Positions 34,301-48,522 of a DNA stretch of 64,000 nt are shown one piece after another. The DNA is from Phoronis australis. Its lineage: Eukaryota; Phoronida; Phoronidae. A model generated the notes under the pieces. The model did no database searches. It worked only from the letters and a program-made list of their open reading frames with translations, and was not told where the DNA came from. The stretch is from assembly GCA_002633005.1 (NCBI GenBank), contig NMRA01000541.1, positions 62,001-126,000 on the forward strand, in the 5' to 3' direction. Every line of letters begins with the position of its first letter. The stretch's first letter is position 1. Both the position numbers and the translations under genes were made by a program.

Positions 34301-37300
34301 GTTCTACGTGTTTGGCGCGAAAATAAAAAAACATGCTTCTATCGCCACCCCCCCTCCCCGAATTTTCCATATTCTAATGAGTCACCACTCGAGATTTGGT
34401 TCCGTTTCACACCTACAATCGCAGAATAATTCTTCTGTGCTCAGCTGTAAGATGAAATACAAGTTTCTGAAACGGTGTCCAATCTTAAAAAAAGTTTCCA
34501 GCATGAGAGCGCTTTATCAGAAATGCCAAGCACACGCAGCGTTGTAAGAAAGAGACGTTGGCGTTTCCGCATGTCAAAGTGTGTACAAATTTGTTCATTT
34601 CGCTTTTCTACACTGACTAATATGGTCAACACGGTGTTTTAAAAACGTCCACTTTCGACGGCATTTTCAAAACTAAATGTTTGGTTGATGAATTTAGCCT
34701 ACGGGCAGAGAAAGGTATCGTTGCGTTTTCAAATATTTCAGAGCATGAGCCGGAGGACTACCTCAGAAAGAAAATTAAACCAAATACCAAACATAAGCTT
34801 GTCCAAAGAAAAATTATATAGCTCTTGAAAACGGTTACCCCGAAGAAATGTGGAAAATACGAACGTCGTTTATGGAATGTCGTACCAGAATGATTCGTTG
34901 CAGTGGAGACGCCACGGCATATTAAAAACACTGTGTTGTGCACTTTAGTTAGCTGAATGGAAAGCTGAAGCGGAAAAAAACAGAACACACAATTTCTTTT
35001 CAGGAACTGAAATATCTGTAGAATCAAAAACAATTGGCAACCAGGATTTAATGCGTCAGAAAACTTATCACGCCAGAAGAGAATTGTTTTCATTCTCGGA
35101 GAGTACTTGATCGCCCATTATGCAATGATGACAATCCAGTGTGTACCTAAACATTGGCATCTATTGTAAAACGTGGATTAGACGAAAGAAATTTAACAGC
35201 ATTTCCAAGATAATATGTCTGTCGTCGGCGAGAGGTTGAACACTTAGCCCTTGTTTATACGAATAGTACGGACACTAACGGCACTTTGAAGGATCAATGC
35301 TTGGGGATGGTGACGTGGTGTCCTGCCGTGAAAAGTTACTGACATGGGAAGTTTTTGAACAAGACTTATTAACTTTTCAGTTCGGTCGTATTTTATTATG
35401 ATCCTGAATTGAAGAATTTTTGGTCCTCACGTGATAAATTATAGGTGCTGATGTGATAAATTTTTATTCTTGACGTGACGCATTTTGGTCTTGATTTGTT
35501 TTTTGGTCTTCTGTGTGAAAACAATCTCAATGTATTGGATTGTTTTAATTCTTGCTGAAGTAGAAGTTCTGGTTTTTAGATCTTTATTTTTGGTCCTGGA
35601 GAGTTAACATGTTTTGCTTGGTTTTAATCTTGCATAGAAAATATAAGCCGTTAAATGTTTCCACTTAGGCCTTCGATCAATGTTTGAGAGCAGGTTGTAT
35701 AGCATCTTACCTTGTAACTTCTAATATATATCTGGGTGTTTGTGATTTAGCAATACTATGAAAAATGAGTAGTTATGACTATGAAAAATGAGTAGTTGTG
35801 GCTTCCTTTGAAATATTGTATCCTTTGTATATGCCTGGTGTAGAAGTCTCAGTGTGATATTATGAAAGCCTTATTATACTCTATGGCTGAACAACTATGT
35901 TTCTTCATTTATGCCTGTTATAGAGGTACTCCCAGGATCATCAAGCATGTTTATGTTTTTATTCTAATGAGGTGTGCTTCGAATCTACAATTAGTAATCA
36001 TACTTTTGCAGTGGTTCATAACAAACGGATTCATTAAACCCAGTAAATATTTTTGCAACTGCCGATCTGGTTATTAGACATGCATATTGCATCATACCTC
36101 ATCAAGGTAAAACTTGTTATCAATCATAGTAGAATCAATTATTTTTATCATTACCACAAGACGTTAACAAACGCAGTCAGTGTCTGTAACTGTTGTGTCT
36201 ACATTGCTGATGAATAAACTTGGGTCTAAATCCATTTTTATAACACTGATTCATGCCAAAGGTTTGAAATTGCGCCACCCTTAAGAGTGTTGACTTGCCC
36301 TGGTGATCACTAGAATTGATGCAATAAACTTATAGAAGTTGTTTTTCACCTGTGTAATAGAACGGAAAATTGTGTGCGTTTTCGTTTGCGGGAGTGTTAT
36401 TTTTTAGTCACTGGGTTAATATTTTTTACGCTCTACATGAAAACACAGACTACTGTCTTTAGGATTACATGTACCAAGTTACCCGAAATACTGTTTTCAG
36501 AGTTTTACCCCTTGGAGTATACGCAAAACGCCAAGTGTTGTGTTCTTACGCAGAAGGGCTCGGAAGGCTCTAGCCTTGGTGCGAAGCTGTTTACTAAATT
36601 AGATATACAAATTTGCGCCGTTGTGGGTAAAAACTGACCTAATAAAATCTTCCTAGAGTAATCTAAATTATTTACCAGCGTTGCAAAAATTGGTTTTCTA
36701 CAATCATTCTGCTGCTAAAGTTCTGGTGTGATCTTTTGCGTCGATTTCCGACGCAGTGAAATATTGCGTCACCTATTAGTCAGTTTCTTTTTCCCAGATT
36801 CTTCTATCAAACGTTCTCCCCCGAGATTGCGTAAACGTCTCAACAAATGATCAGAATTGTTTTCACTTCATTATGTTTTTTGGAATTTTGATAGCAGTAA
36901 ACCGATTTTAGAACAAATTTTGCTGAGATGTTTTCATCAAATAAAGGGACATGTCGAAAACATTTTTGGAAGTGGCGCGTGTCCCGAATGAACTTTATTC
37001 AAAACGACGACATACGCTTTTACGTTACAAAAGTCAGATAATTACGCAAGAAGATTAGGTCGGATGTTTTTCGCTTAAACGGCCGTAAGGGGCAAGTTGA
37101 ATGTCAATTGACATCCAGAATTTGCATGTACACCCGCCGGTCTTAAGCTTATGTTAATACAAGCTTCACGACGAGGTGACGAGCGTAACTATCTGGGTTG
37201 TGTTTGAAATTTCGAGGTCTGATTGAGCTCAATACACTGGCACCTTGCTGTATTTTGAAAATAGTCTTCATTCAGCTAACTGGCTAGATAGGAAGACTCT

Positions 37301-38176
37301 AGCTTCGAAACGATTTTTACTGCGAAAGTGACAACAAATTCAGAATGGTGATTGATGATGGATGACACTATAGACCGATCAAGTTCTACCGTTTTCATGC
37401 TCCCATGATCTAAATGTCTGCGCTATTTTCAAACCATTGTTTATTTTGTTCCTAAAATAAACTTGGGTTCTATAGCTGTAACAGCATTTTAAGAACTTAT
37501 ACAGAAATAAACAATTATTATCTGTGGTAAAGCGCAATATACAGCGTGATGAAGTGATGATCAAGAGCAATAACAGATGACCGCAAATGCGTGCTGTTTG
37601 TTGAGCATTCCGCGTTCTGAAAACACTTGAGTTCGTAAAACATCCAGCGTTGTATTCTGATTTTTATGCAATTTTACTGTAAAATTTTAAATTCGTACTT
37701 GTTTTATGCATAACGTACTATATAAAAAATCTCATATCCAAAGCTAGAAATTATGCTTCCGCGATATCACTTAACGTTTGATTTTACCACGCCGCCATAA
37801 AGTTTTAGGCTGGTGTAATGTCACACACTTCGTATTTGTAGGGTGATTCGATTTTACCTCCTTTCAATAGTTGAACTAAAGTTGACAAACCGATATCAAG
37901 ACCGGAGTTGCCACTGGTGAACGAACAGCGAACAGTTAAATGTTTGTTTGGTCAAAGTTCATCGCCAAGTCATAAAATGGTAATTGCCGACCAAGGACAC
38001 GCTTAATCCGAATTGGTCGTCTACTTAGCCGACCCAAGTGCCGACCACAGAGGCGACTCAGCAGACGGCTCCTAGCCGACCGTTGTTGGTAGGATGCTGG
38101 TCGGCTAGACGACCGGTCGACGGCTGGTCGTCGACCAATTTCCGACCGGTCGGACAAAAATTCGTGATGTGTGCTG
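34301..38176. mobile_element. Element B, copy B3 (left-truncated)
   Basis: Matches B2 from about 10857 to its right end at 14764 throughout, ending in the GCCGACC array (37986-38158) and CGTGATGTGTGCTG followed by TA (38177-38178). The left 1.2 kb and left TIR are absent. BEL/Pao gag sequence begins right after the TA, so B3 inserted into a BEL element whose other half is missing here. Confidence 0.8.
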
Positions 38177-38178
38177 TA

Positions 38179-39060
38179 GGTGGTGTACCTGTTTCGGCGG
38201 AGGAAAACGTCTAGCTGGTCGCAATGTGTCGCTCACTGTAAAACTTGAAGTTGACGTGTAGTGCACTGCGCCTGAGAGGGCCATGGAAGAGTCCTCGTCC
38301 ATGCTGACAGAGATCTCTTGGGATAGAGCCGTAAGAGCGCCATTCAGTGTCTAGGATCTTTACCATGGTCTCGTCACACTTGTGCTTTCATACCTCCAGG
38401 GATTTTCTTAAAGATAATGGGCGCAAAGGTCACCATGGTAGTCTTCTGATTTCCCTAGTGACCTCAGTCCCCGAATGTAGGTCTCTAGAGTGTCACGAAA
38501 GTGGCGATCTCTGACAATAGTTGGTTGTGGGGGTTGATTTTCCACAGAGCTTTCATATAAGCATTTACCAACATAGTGGAATTTTCATACCTGCTAGCAA
38601 GCATATCCATGGCGTCTATGTACCTGGTGTTCGTCAGTGGGAGGCCAGTGATGGTACTGGCAGCGTCGGCGGCTATGTGGGCACGCAGGTACTGCCAATT
38701 TTGCACTGGCTCTAGACCAGATTCTGATTCCACAGCAGCAAAAATGAGTCAGCAAACGACAGCCATTTGACGGGGTCTCTAGAGAAAATAGGCAGTTGCA
38801 GCTTGGGTAGTTGTACTGTCCGAGTCGGGTGACTAACAGGTGACGTGGTGGTGGTAGGGGTCGGTAAGGGTGTCTTTGCTTGGGCGAGAAATCTGGTCGC
38901 GTGGAAAATGGTTTCTTAAACAGCGGACATCTGTATTGATGTTGCCGATGGCATCTTCGCCATCAAGCAGGGTGATAATGATGGCATCGCGCATTTCTAG
39001 TTGAGTTCTCTTAATGGCAGTCTGGCTGAGAACCAGCACTAGGTCGGCAACGGGGTCCTA
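38179..39060 (-). pseudogene. BEL/Pao retrotransposon gag fragment
   Basis: Minus-strand frames read, in order: QLPKLQLPIFSRDPVKW (about 38765-38815), NWQYLRAHIAADAASTITGL, RYIDAMDMLASRYEN, NAYMKALWKI (38520-38705), then LETYIRGLRSLGKSED (38450-38500). This is the standard order of a Pao-type gag. Several frameshifts and stops separate the pieces. Upstream (38833-39039) is a gag N-terminal frame. The capsid end is cut by B3, and protease and pol are not in the window. Confidence 0.8.
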
Positions 39061-39274
39061 TGGGGTGGCACTCATAAAATGGGTGGCACGATCAATGAGC
39101 TTCGCCACGAGTCCTATGTGCACACCGCAAGCTTTCTTCTGATTGGTCTGTTGTGGTTCCATCTTCGCACAGGTCACGGCAGCAAACAATGTCGTAGAAT
39201 AAGTCTACTTCGTAGCAGCGTTATGTTTTGTGGACTGTCTCGGTCAGTCAGTGAGATGGTTGTATGCAGTAACT

Positions 39275-39397
39275 AAGTGTGGAACACTCAATTACACTAG
39301 TAAGAGCAACTGGCAGCAGCAAAATGAGGACTGTCTTTATTAGACAAGAGAACGGACTTATATACAAGTTACAAGTGTGTGGGTTACATGCACTACA
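39275..39397 (-). repeat. Likely 5' LTR of the BEL/Pao element
   Basis: On the minus strand, upstream of gag, there is a TATA box (TTGTATATAAGTCCG, 39355-39370) and, about 15 bp on, AATAAAG (39335-39341). The order fits a promoter and polyadenylation signal in an LTR. Ends are uncertain because no second LTR is present. Confidence 0.4.
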
Positions 39398-39623
39398 CTT
39401 CATTGACGACACATTTAATGAATCTTTCTTAGAAACCTTTTATCAATTGAAATCTAATCAATTGCCCGATTATTTTTATGATATATTTTTTTCCAAATCC
39501 TTCAGCCACCTAAAAGTCTTCCTAGAATATCTAGTCAAAAAAATCTTAAACAACTCACCTGCAATAGAAAAAGTTGTGAACATTCATAAAAAGAGGCCTG
39601 AATTGCATGTTTCAGCATTTTAA
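39398..39623 (+). other. Open frame of unknown origin
   Basis: A frame ending at 39623 reads HFIDDTFNESFLETFYQL, then FSKSFSHLKVFLEYLVKKIL and a Lys-rich tail. It looks more protein-like than most ORFs here, but I recognise no family, and its 5' part overlaps the likely BEL LTR. Confidence 0.2.
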
Positions 39624-42360
39624 TATGGATTTTGAAAGTATAAAGGTTGATTACTGGCATCTACCTATTCTTAAATAGTACAGATTGTATTTCTTTTTTT
39701 ACTTTGAAAAGTAAAAATTTATTAGTTCCGTAAAGCCCCACAACAAGCGCTGTTTTTCGTGACGTCACTGAGGCTGTACAGCACAAAGAGATACTGGTCA
39801 TTAGCCGTGCGAGTACGTAGTCCAGTTGACGGATCCACATGTTCGTACTCACAACTTTTTTCGTTTTTTCTTTCCTGTGACTTTGACTGATCCTTGGCCT
39901 AGCCAGTCAGCTAGCTGTATTAAGACTAACTTTAAACTACAGCTAGGTACCAGTAGCACTGTGTTTTGAGCTCCGTCAGACTCCGAAATTTCACGTAGCC
40001 CGGGTACTTCTGCTCGTAACCTCGTCGCCGCTGCATTAACATGCGGAGCTATAAACCAGCAGGGGAGCGTACGAAGATCTGGGTGTCAACAGACACTCTC
40101 CTTTCCCACTGGAGCCGTTTAAGTGAAAAACAATCAAGTAAATGTTATTTTATCACATAATTCTCAGCCTTTTGTAACAAAGAAAACAGTACGCTCAACA
40201 CGCCCTATTGGGGAGATGATGACAGCTTTACAGGAGCAATTTTTTATGAAATTCGGTTTCCTGGTATTAAAATACTAAAAACTTGAAAGAAAATGAAATC
40301 AGCTCAAATATTTCGTTGTGACATGTACGCATCAATCGCTTGTTGTACTTTGAAGAACAACTCGGGGAACGAAATTGGCCAATAAGACCGCGCCGGAATA
40401 CGACCTGAAAGAGCCCACCTAAACTTTATCAGCAGAGTGAACGGCAGAACGCCATTGTTTTCAACACCGGTAAATAGGCTAATCTAGTTTACTCAAAGAA
40501 TAGAGTAATTTTTAATGACACTAATATTCTGTCAGATTTTATTTGATCAGTTTTTACCGACGTAGGTGCAACGGCTGTATATTTAATGTGTGTACAGCTC
40601 GCACCAAGGCAAGGCTACGGGGCCCGACTCCCTGACCTGATGCCGAGAACGACATCGTTCCAACAATAGTCAACATTACACGGAAGTAAACTTGTATTAT
40701 GAACGTTTGATCAAAACACGAGACCTCACACGATTTACACGCGTTAGTTCTGTAGCCGAGAGGCATTCATCCAATGAGCTATATGCATAATAAGCTAAAT
40801 TTATCTCAGTGCCTTCACGTCAGACGCGCGTTAGCCAATAGGAATTAACATTGGGAAAAACGCTTTTTTTTACAAAAATGCGAAAGAATAACACAGATGT
40901 GATTTCTGATATAGACTTTATTCATCAATTAAAAACATTAAAATTGCTTGTTATTGTACTTCGGGAACCTTTTAATATTTAAAAAACCAAATTCAATACA
41001 CGAATGTATCTTCCGAGATACTTAACAAACGAAATAGATTAAATAGATTAATAGATAGTATAGGTTAAATGTATTATTCATCTATTTAAAAATGCATTCT
41101 AGGCACTTACAATTCGCAGTGCAACATTTTATATCGTTATGCATGTTCCAGTTGAAGTAACTACGATCTACTGTCTTACGTCTTATAGATACACGTATGC
41201 TTTCCTAACCGTGCAGTTTCCCTTGTATCCACAGTCTCTGTGTACAGCTTTTGTAACATACATTTAACTTACATTCTTAAATGAGCTTGCATTGTTTTTT
41301 TCATCGTACGTGTAGTTTTTCTGTTGTTAGTTTTAATGTTCTTCTTCTTTTCAAATTACTCTTACTCAGAGGCCAGTTATTTGCGGTCCAGCCCCTTGCT
41401 GTCCACCCACTCATATAAGAAATGTACCATTTTGTATTATTAAAAAACAAAGTTTAGTTCTCTTTTCCTGTATATTGCGCCAAAGCTATAGGGTAGGTGT
41501 CATTCATGATAGGAACATTTATATCTCCAAAAATTTCATAAATATTCACCGGAAGGCTTTAAAAATACAGCCGAGACCCCGCACGCCGAAAGATGACCGG
41601 ACAGACAATCAAGGATAACGGAATTTATGTGGGCTCATAAAAAGAAAAGCCTAAAAAGGCCTCTTTCTCCCATAAAACCAATCGGTCTGATGCATGTAAC
41701 ATGTCTAACCTTGATTGGATGACATTTGCCTTATAATCCCATGTAGCAGGAAATGGGCTAGTCCGCCAAAATCTAACTTTCGAAATTTGGCAACCACCAT
41801 ACACTCTTGTATTCTAGGCTCACTTTTGATTTGGAGTCTTACTGTTGTTAAGGGAAAAAGAAATTCATCCCAGTACAGAATGTCATGAGACCCAAATAAG
41901 TGTAATAGTCCAAAAACACTTTTCGCTGTTTCCAAGCCTTAACAGGGCAAAACGCAACTTTTAATCTTAACAAACATACATGTACCTGTTAACGTTTCCC
42001 TTTCTGCCTTGGCCCCAAGCAGTTTTTCATCCGAATGACCGGCCCGCAATTGCTCTTCCATTTGCGTCTATAGAAAGAAAGCATGCCATACTTCTGAGAC
42101 AGTTTACATTGGTGTGCTAAGTTTACCACTAGCTGCCGGCGTCACCCGCAGCAATAAGCCACCACGTAGTAAATTTCTGTTGAACAGTCAACCATAGTGT
42201 CTAATAAATATCTGAGGGTATAAGTTCCTTAAGTTGCCGTCACACTTCACAACATTGCTTGACGTTTGCCAACGTGAGGCATTTTTTGGTATTCACTGGC
42301 ATACGTGTACATTTTGTAAGCCTAAGTTGAATAATCGTTGCCTTGAAGTCGTAACAAGCC
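39624..42360. other. No gene seen
   Basis: Includes a TGACGTCA site at about 39761, an AATAGATTAA simple-repeat patch near 41035-41085 and CCAAT-like boxes. No exon or element could be supported. Confidence 0.35.
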
Positions 42361-42440
42361 TCATTACTCCAAAGGTTCACTACTCCGAAAGTTCACTACT
42401 CGGAAAGTTCACTACTCCAAATGTTCATAGCTCTGAATGC
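42361..42440. repeat. 16-bp minisatellite, five units
   Basis: Units of the form TTCACTACTCCGAAAG, increasingly degenerate at both ends of the array. Confidence 0.8.
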
Positions 42441-42879
42441 ATGACGAAAGTTCGCCTGTTCTGAGAGTTTTCAGGCCTTTATCATAAACAGTATCTAAGT
42501 ACGTTAAACACCAGGCTATATTGCTGACAGACACATCAGACCCATACTGAAAACCACAACTGACTTGATGGAACTACTTTCCAAGACCAGTTGCATTGAA
42601 TAAACAATCTGAGGGATATGACTCAAACACAGTTTATAGCAATGACAAGCTTTTTTGTGGTAACGTGAACAGAAGGAATCATATAACTGAACCATTGAGA
42701 CAACTGAAGACACGAAATACCTATTTTAACAATACACTCAGAATCTCAGTATTTTTATGCAGATGTTAATCAAAGCATTGACCTACGTAATTGAAGAGAC
42801 TCCCAAACCTACTGATCAAACCAGACCCAGGAAGGCCAAGAGATAACAATGAACTCAAGTACAACTTGTAGTTCTACTG
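42441..42879. other. No gene seen
   Basis: AT-rich sequence. The 65-codon minus ORF at 42516 is unsupported. Confidence 0.35.
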
Positions 42880-43115
42880 CGGAGGCGGATCTACGGGGAG
42901 GGGTTCATGGGGTTCAAACCCCCCCCCCCAGGGACATGATTAAAAATAAAAAATTAAAAAATTGATGTCAGGAAAACAAAATCAAATATTAAGAAACAAA
43001 AAAATCTTATACGGGTGGGGTGAAACACCCTCCCGACCTTCGCTCCGCTCGGCGTTACGCGCCTCAAATTCACGCAAATCCCAACCCTCGCTCCCTTAAC
43101 GTAGATCTGCCACTG
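42880..43115. mobile_element. hAT-like small TIR element
   Basis: The left end GGAGGCGGATCTACG and right end CGTAGATCTGCCACTG are inverted versions of the CAGTGGCGGATCTA terminus known from non-autonomous hAT elements. A poly-C run (about 42921-42931) lies inside. No target duplication is evident. Confidence 0.55.
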
Positions 43116-45756
43116 CTCAATAACAACTAAGCTTATGTAAAATAAAAAACAAATATTTTTCTTCATCACAGCCTGTTTATTCAAGAAAGACTGACAAACA
43201 TCTGATGAGAGGCAATTAGAATCAAAGTTCCAGGAACTGAACACATTGTCAAACTTTAACACCCAGCAGACCCGCTGAGAATAATTAAAAGAACATGGAT
43301 CCAGAAGAACGATAATCATTCATTTAGAAGTATAATAGTGCAGAAATGAACATAAGAAGGTGAATTAGAGTATAAACCACATAGAAGCAGTTATAAACTG
43401 GTGTACACACAGATATCAGTTTTAGGACAATCAATTAATGTTCAGAAGGCCACAGGAATAAAGGAATTGTTTATAAATTTTAACTTGGTTTACTCTCAGA
43501 TAGACTAAACAACAGAGGTTTGCCAAACAAGCACATTCATTCACTGAATGAATTTTTAGCAGTTACATGTATAAGAATATTTTCAACCACACGAAGTTAA
43601 CAGCGATATTTTTCCTTACGTGTAAATGCTTTTAAAAGACATTATAAAACAAAACGTCCATCATAGTATCGCTCACGAATAAAGAAAATGTGTTCGCCTT
43701 CGAGCAGTCAAATTCTGCTCATATTTAATTTTAGTCTGATTTGGGTCCCCGAAAGCCAGTACATAGAAATATGCTGGGAACAGGACAACACCAATCACCA
43801 CAGCTGGAGATTGTAAGCTCCGCTGTTCCTGTTTAGGTAACGCTCATCATTTTTTCATTCTGTTGTATTTTAACCGAAATCACTCCTGCGAAGTCAGAAA
43901 GCAGCTACCACTTTTTCTGCCACATGTGTTAATGATCTTCTTGTCTCTTGTAATGCTTTATGAATGAACCTCAGACCAGCATGTTTACTACAAAAATAAA
44001 CAAAACATCGTGTGAATACTGGGACATAGAATTTGCTCATATAAAACAATACAAGTTGACACAGACAATTACCGCCTGAAATCTGTTAGCTAAATAGTAC
44101 TATGCTACGTGCTACATTAAAAGTAATTTTAAAATGAACATGGATTTCATGAGAGCATTCAATAAAGAAACAACTTGGTAACAACAACGATAATTTCAAA
44201 AACATCCCTGGCAGCAACATATGGCTGAGGGATTTTAGAGTGATGACAGGAAGATCAATGGACCAAAAACGAACTCAAACAAATGAAAAGTTACAACAAC
44301 ATTACACGGTTGTGCTGCACAAGTTAGATGTTGATGAGAATATTCTGGCTCCGTCTTAAGAGGCATTATCTGAGGAAACCTGCAGAGGTCGGCGGAGGCA
44401 ACTTAAAACTCATGGATTTTGTCAATGGGGTTTTATTAAGGATACCAAACAATAAAATAAAAACTTATTTTAAAAATACAAAAAATGTTTTTGTATGGAT
44501 TACAGCACATCCAATATTCCCATGTATTCCAATGGGGAAATTGGTAGTAAGTGTGGAATTTCAAGAAGGGTTTTATTAGAAAGTGGTTCCTAACTTTTTT
44601 CAAGTGAGATATTTTCTACTATCAAAATAAGGTAAAATAAAAATATTCCATCGTCAAATCTGTGGGAGTTTTTTCACAGTTCCTGTGAAATGCCGCTTAA
44701 TGCGCAGAATTTTGGGCAATTCTATGAAGCTCTCCAGCATTGGAGGTAAAAGTGAACAGTTTACGAAAACCGGATAGCGTCTGTTTGTACAGCGATTTCC
44801 TTCGAAATTTGGCTCTTATTTATGTACGGATACATGGTATTTATTTAATAATTAGTATAACAATGTTTATTTGTTGTTTTCACTTCGCGTAGAATCGGTT
44901 GCTGTTAATACAATAGCACTAAGCAGTTTTAAGTGATCATTAGCAGGCCCCCCAGACTCGATTTCCTAGTCAATCGACGAAAGTAGCGATTGTGTTTGAA
45001 ATTTTTGCTACATGTAGTATGATAATGTATTAAGCAATTTCAAATATTCACTCCTTCAACTGGCTATCATTTCAAGAACTGGGTCGTGTACGGTGATTCC
45101 CTCATAAGTCGACGTAACGTAGGCTTAACAAAAGGTAGCCTTGGTACAAAGCCAGCTGACTAGGCTGGCTAAATAAAAGCCAACGGTTCAGTCAAGGTGA
45201 CGTTTTGATATACATGTACGTCTTTTGGATAATGGAGTAGAATTTTTGACAATATTCAGTACAAAATTGGCAAAAGAATAAAATTGCTAAAGGGGAGGGG
45301 GGCACATTTTGCCAATTAGATTTGTTGCCACAACGTGAGCAAAATACAAATAATTCTTTACACAATATCCAAATATCAAGGAATTTGTATCACAACTACA
45401 CACTTCAGTGCAAGTTGTCGAATGCAGAATAATATTCACTTTCTATGCAGAAGATTCAGTTACACAAGTTATGAAATCTATAGAGAGTTTTGAAAAAGTC
45501 GCCGACTATGAAAAAGTGTTCTGTGAACAATTAAATCATTGTATACCATTATGCACAACCCCAAAAATCGCTCCAGAGTTTTTGCTTATTTAATAGTAAG
45601 ACACTGGAGTACCCACAATAAGAATCGTCAATGTAAATTCAAAGCTGCACGCCACCAAGAACAATGTGCTTTCGGTTTCAATTTTATAGAACACCTGAAT
45701 TTATAATCACTATTGCCCATCAACAGGGACTCCACATTATTTTTAAAGGTTACTTT
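43116..45756. other. No gene seen
   Basis: The longest ORF (44328-44579) has no domain. A short patch of retro-like text was not found. Confidence 0.35.
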
Positions 45757-46064
45757 CATTGGCGGATCTAGTATACCATAATTAAGGGGGGTCTAGATGT
45801 TGCCTCGGAGAATTAATTGGAAATAGCCCAATCATATGCACAGGCGGCCCGAAAAGAAGTTGTGCGGGCTGGCGATGTGGACCCTGGTGTACCCAAATTC
45901 TATCGGACTAAAATAAAACGGGAACATGGTTCCGCCGCGCTCTACCCCCCTTGCCATTCCAAATTGGTGCACTCGATATTTCTTCACGCTGCCACTGTTT
46001 AATTTTCCTTGCACCAGCCAGAAGGGGCGTCCCCCCTGCTCCCCCCACAAAAAATCCGCCTATG
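45757..46064. mobile_element. Small TIR element M, copy M1
   Basis: Starts CATTGGCGGATCTAG and ends ATCCGCCTATG, flanked by the 5-bp duplication ACTTT (45752-45756 and 46065-46069). It shares its interior (GGATACCATAA-type start, TGTTGCCT, CACAGG.GGCCCGAAA) with M2 at 61834. Confidence 0.75.
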
Positions 46065-46069
46065 ACTTT

Positions 46070-46727
46070 AATGCCTGAAACATTTGAGTTTTCCATCTCA
46101 CATCAGATTATAATGTTCTACCATCCTTTTTTTCCAGTTTCACTGGGCAGAAAATAATCGTACATGCCGATCATTATGAGTCTCTAAGTTCAGTAATGGG
46201 CAATGGTTTTGTAATAAAATAAATATTGAAAAGGTCTCTCAATATTGGTATCGAACAAACATGACTGTGTGTTTATTTTGCAATAACTCCCACTACATTA
46301 TTGAAATGGCGTTACAAAGGAAAAATTCAATGTATTTTAGAATTAAGATGACAGAACAGAAACAATAAGTTTCCTCACATGTTAAATAGTCTATGGTGAC
46401 CTTGGTACCATGAAACATGATCCAGTTACGCATATCATTGTCTTACTTGTGGATTGTCTGTCTAGTAGTCATTATGTCCTTAATAGAACAACATCTAACT
46501 CTGAACAGAGCGTGCCATTCTATGAAAAGAGGTCATTAAACTGCAAGAATCTAAAGACAATGAATGCAAATAATAAATAAAAAATTTGGTCGTATGCAAA
46601 AAAATCGAATGTCTATTATGATCAGGTAACTTTATTATCCAAATATCCCTAAAACAAATGAATATTAATTATCACATCAATAAAAATGAAATGAAACCAA
46701 ATAACGTATTACTATCCCTAAAATGTC
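46070..46727. other. No gene seen
   Basis: AT-rich sequence upstream of element A copy A2. It may hold diverged A sequence, but no match was seen by eye. Confidence 0.3.
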
Positions 46728-48522
46728 ACAAGGAAAATAGTTATTGTCCACACATGACTAATTGCCTATGAAAGGGCATCCTCACCAATTAGACTGACTT
46801 GTGTAGCAGTCACATATAGTTCCTCTTCATACAAAAACAATCCATTGGCACATTGTCTTATGGTAACTTAGTACTACAGTTCACATCTGTCCATGGCCAC
46901 TGACTTGTACATTGTGACATGCAGCACTGCTGGTGTGTGGGAATGCTGTGGGAAGAGAAAGGAGTAACAAAGCTTGTCTATGTTGTGACTTGAAGTGGCC
47001 TTAATATTTCACTGAACCTCGAACAAATATTGAAATAAGAATAATTAAATACTCCAAGTTGAGTCAAAAATGTTACCCCTGTTTTTTCAAAAATATATGG
47101 TGACTGCTCTACAACTTCATACAAAGTTAAATAATTGCTATTTTCAAAATGCAAGGGTGTATATAATAAATATTGTAAAAAACTGCGTCTTCATTCGTAG
47201 CTATAGCAATTCAACGCATCGCTTGTCTGCAAAATATGCAAGATTTTGAAACAACTTCAAACCTTCGTTACCCATTTTGAAGCCTTTTTATTTTGGATAC
47301 TTTCAGCAATTTTAAAAGCCGATTACAAATTCATGGGTCTGCCAAGCATATTTCTAGTCTAAGGCTGAGAGAACCGTTTCTCAGACTTTTTTATTTTCTT
47401 CTAATAGAAGATAGAAAGAGTACGGTCATTTAAAAATGATGGATAACTTTTTGCTATTTAAGAGTAATTACAAATCGTAAGGCACCATCAAAAATGCGCT
47501 TTTCACAAAAATTGCAGTCATCTGAATTCATAAACCACGTGCAGCATAAGGCATTAGTTAAGAGTATTCAGTCACTGAGGTGTCAGAAAAGTTAATGTAT
47601 TTTTATGGGTTTACAATTGATAGCAAATCAGTTTCATGAAATCAAGTTGAAGGAACTTCATAAGTTTAACAACTACCTCACCATGCACTTTCCCCAGCAC
47701 AACCGCAACCAGTGCAAATCCCCCCACTAAGGACATGCATACCTTTCTTTAAAAATAGCTGTTCCTTTTCAAAGGCTTCGTTCGTTTTCTCCGATATAAA
47801 AAGTAGGCTATAACAACAGATCTGTACTGGATGGGAAGATCTTGTTGGTAAGGTGCAGTCAAGTGCTTAAAACCAATTTTGTCCATCCATGCAGGGACGG
47901 TGCAGAAGCGATGCATATCTCTTCTGCACGGCACAAGCCCTCAAACCTAAAAAACAAAGGTCACGTGTTATAGATTTCCAGAAGACATAGGGTAGGGAGT
48001 AAACAAATAATCTACTGGATATTTGTCATGTACCCTTTGCCATTGGGCTTGGATTGTAATCTTAACTCACCAACCAATATCGAGGTGGAAGCTTAAACAT
48101 TCAGCATAGATTGATTTAACTGTCACTGATAAACCTGTTAGAAATCGTTCCAAACAATAATACTGCTCTGATGCACGAAAAGATCCCGAGTGCTACGTCA
48201 AGTAGGTCTATGGTAACACAAATCACAACAAATATAGATTGGCGACTGCTGCGAAGTCGACATTGGCCAGTACCTATGTTTACAGGCATAAGTAGAATAA
48301 ACATGAAATAATCCTTAAAATAATCACAAGCCTTACCTTTGTATACGTTCGTGCTTACTTCCTCTCATAGAAGCACCCTTTTCGCGTAATCTCAGATTCA
48401 GTTGGCACGGCTGCAAGCCATTTCACCATGTATTTAAAGGGCTCACGAAATCGAGGCTGCTTAATCTATCACACTACAACACGCGTGCCCTCTAGTTAAT
48501 ATAAATTTTCCGAATAGCCCCA
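46728..48522. mobile_element. Element A, copy A2 (right portion)
   Basis: Matches A1 from about 21255 to its right end, including TTGTCCACACATGAC, the GTACATTGTG.CATGCAGCAC block, and the terminus TTTTCCGAATAGCCCCA at 48506-48522. About 790 bp (46983-47770) is absent from A1. The left half with the THAP-like exon was not found. Confidence 0.7.

Noticed and set aside
39761-39768. TGACGTCA as a CREB-controlled promoter
   Set aside because: An 8-bp motif is expected by chance and no gene start is near.
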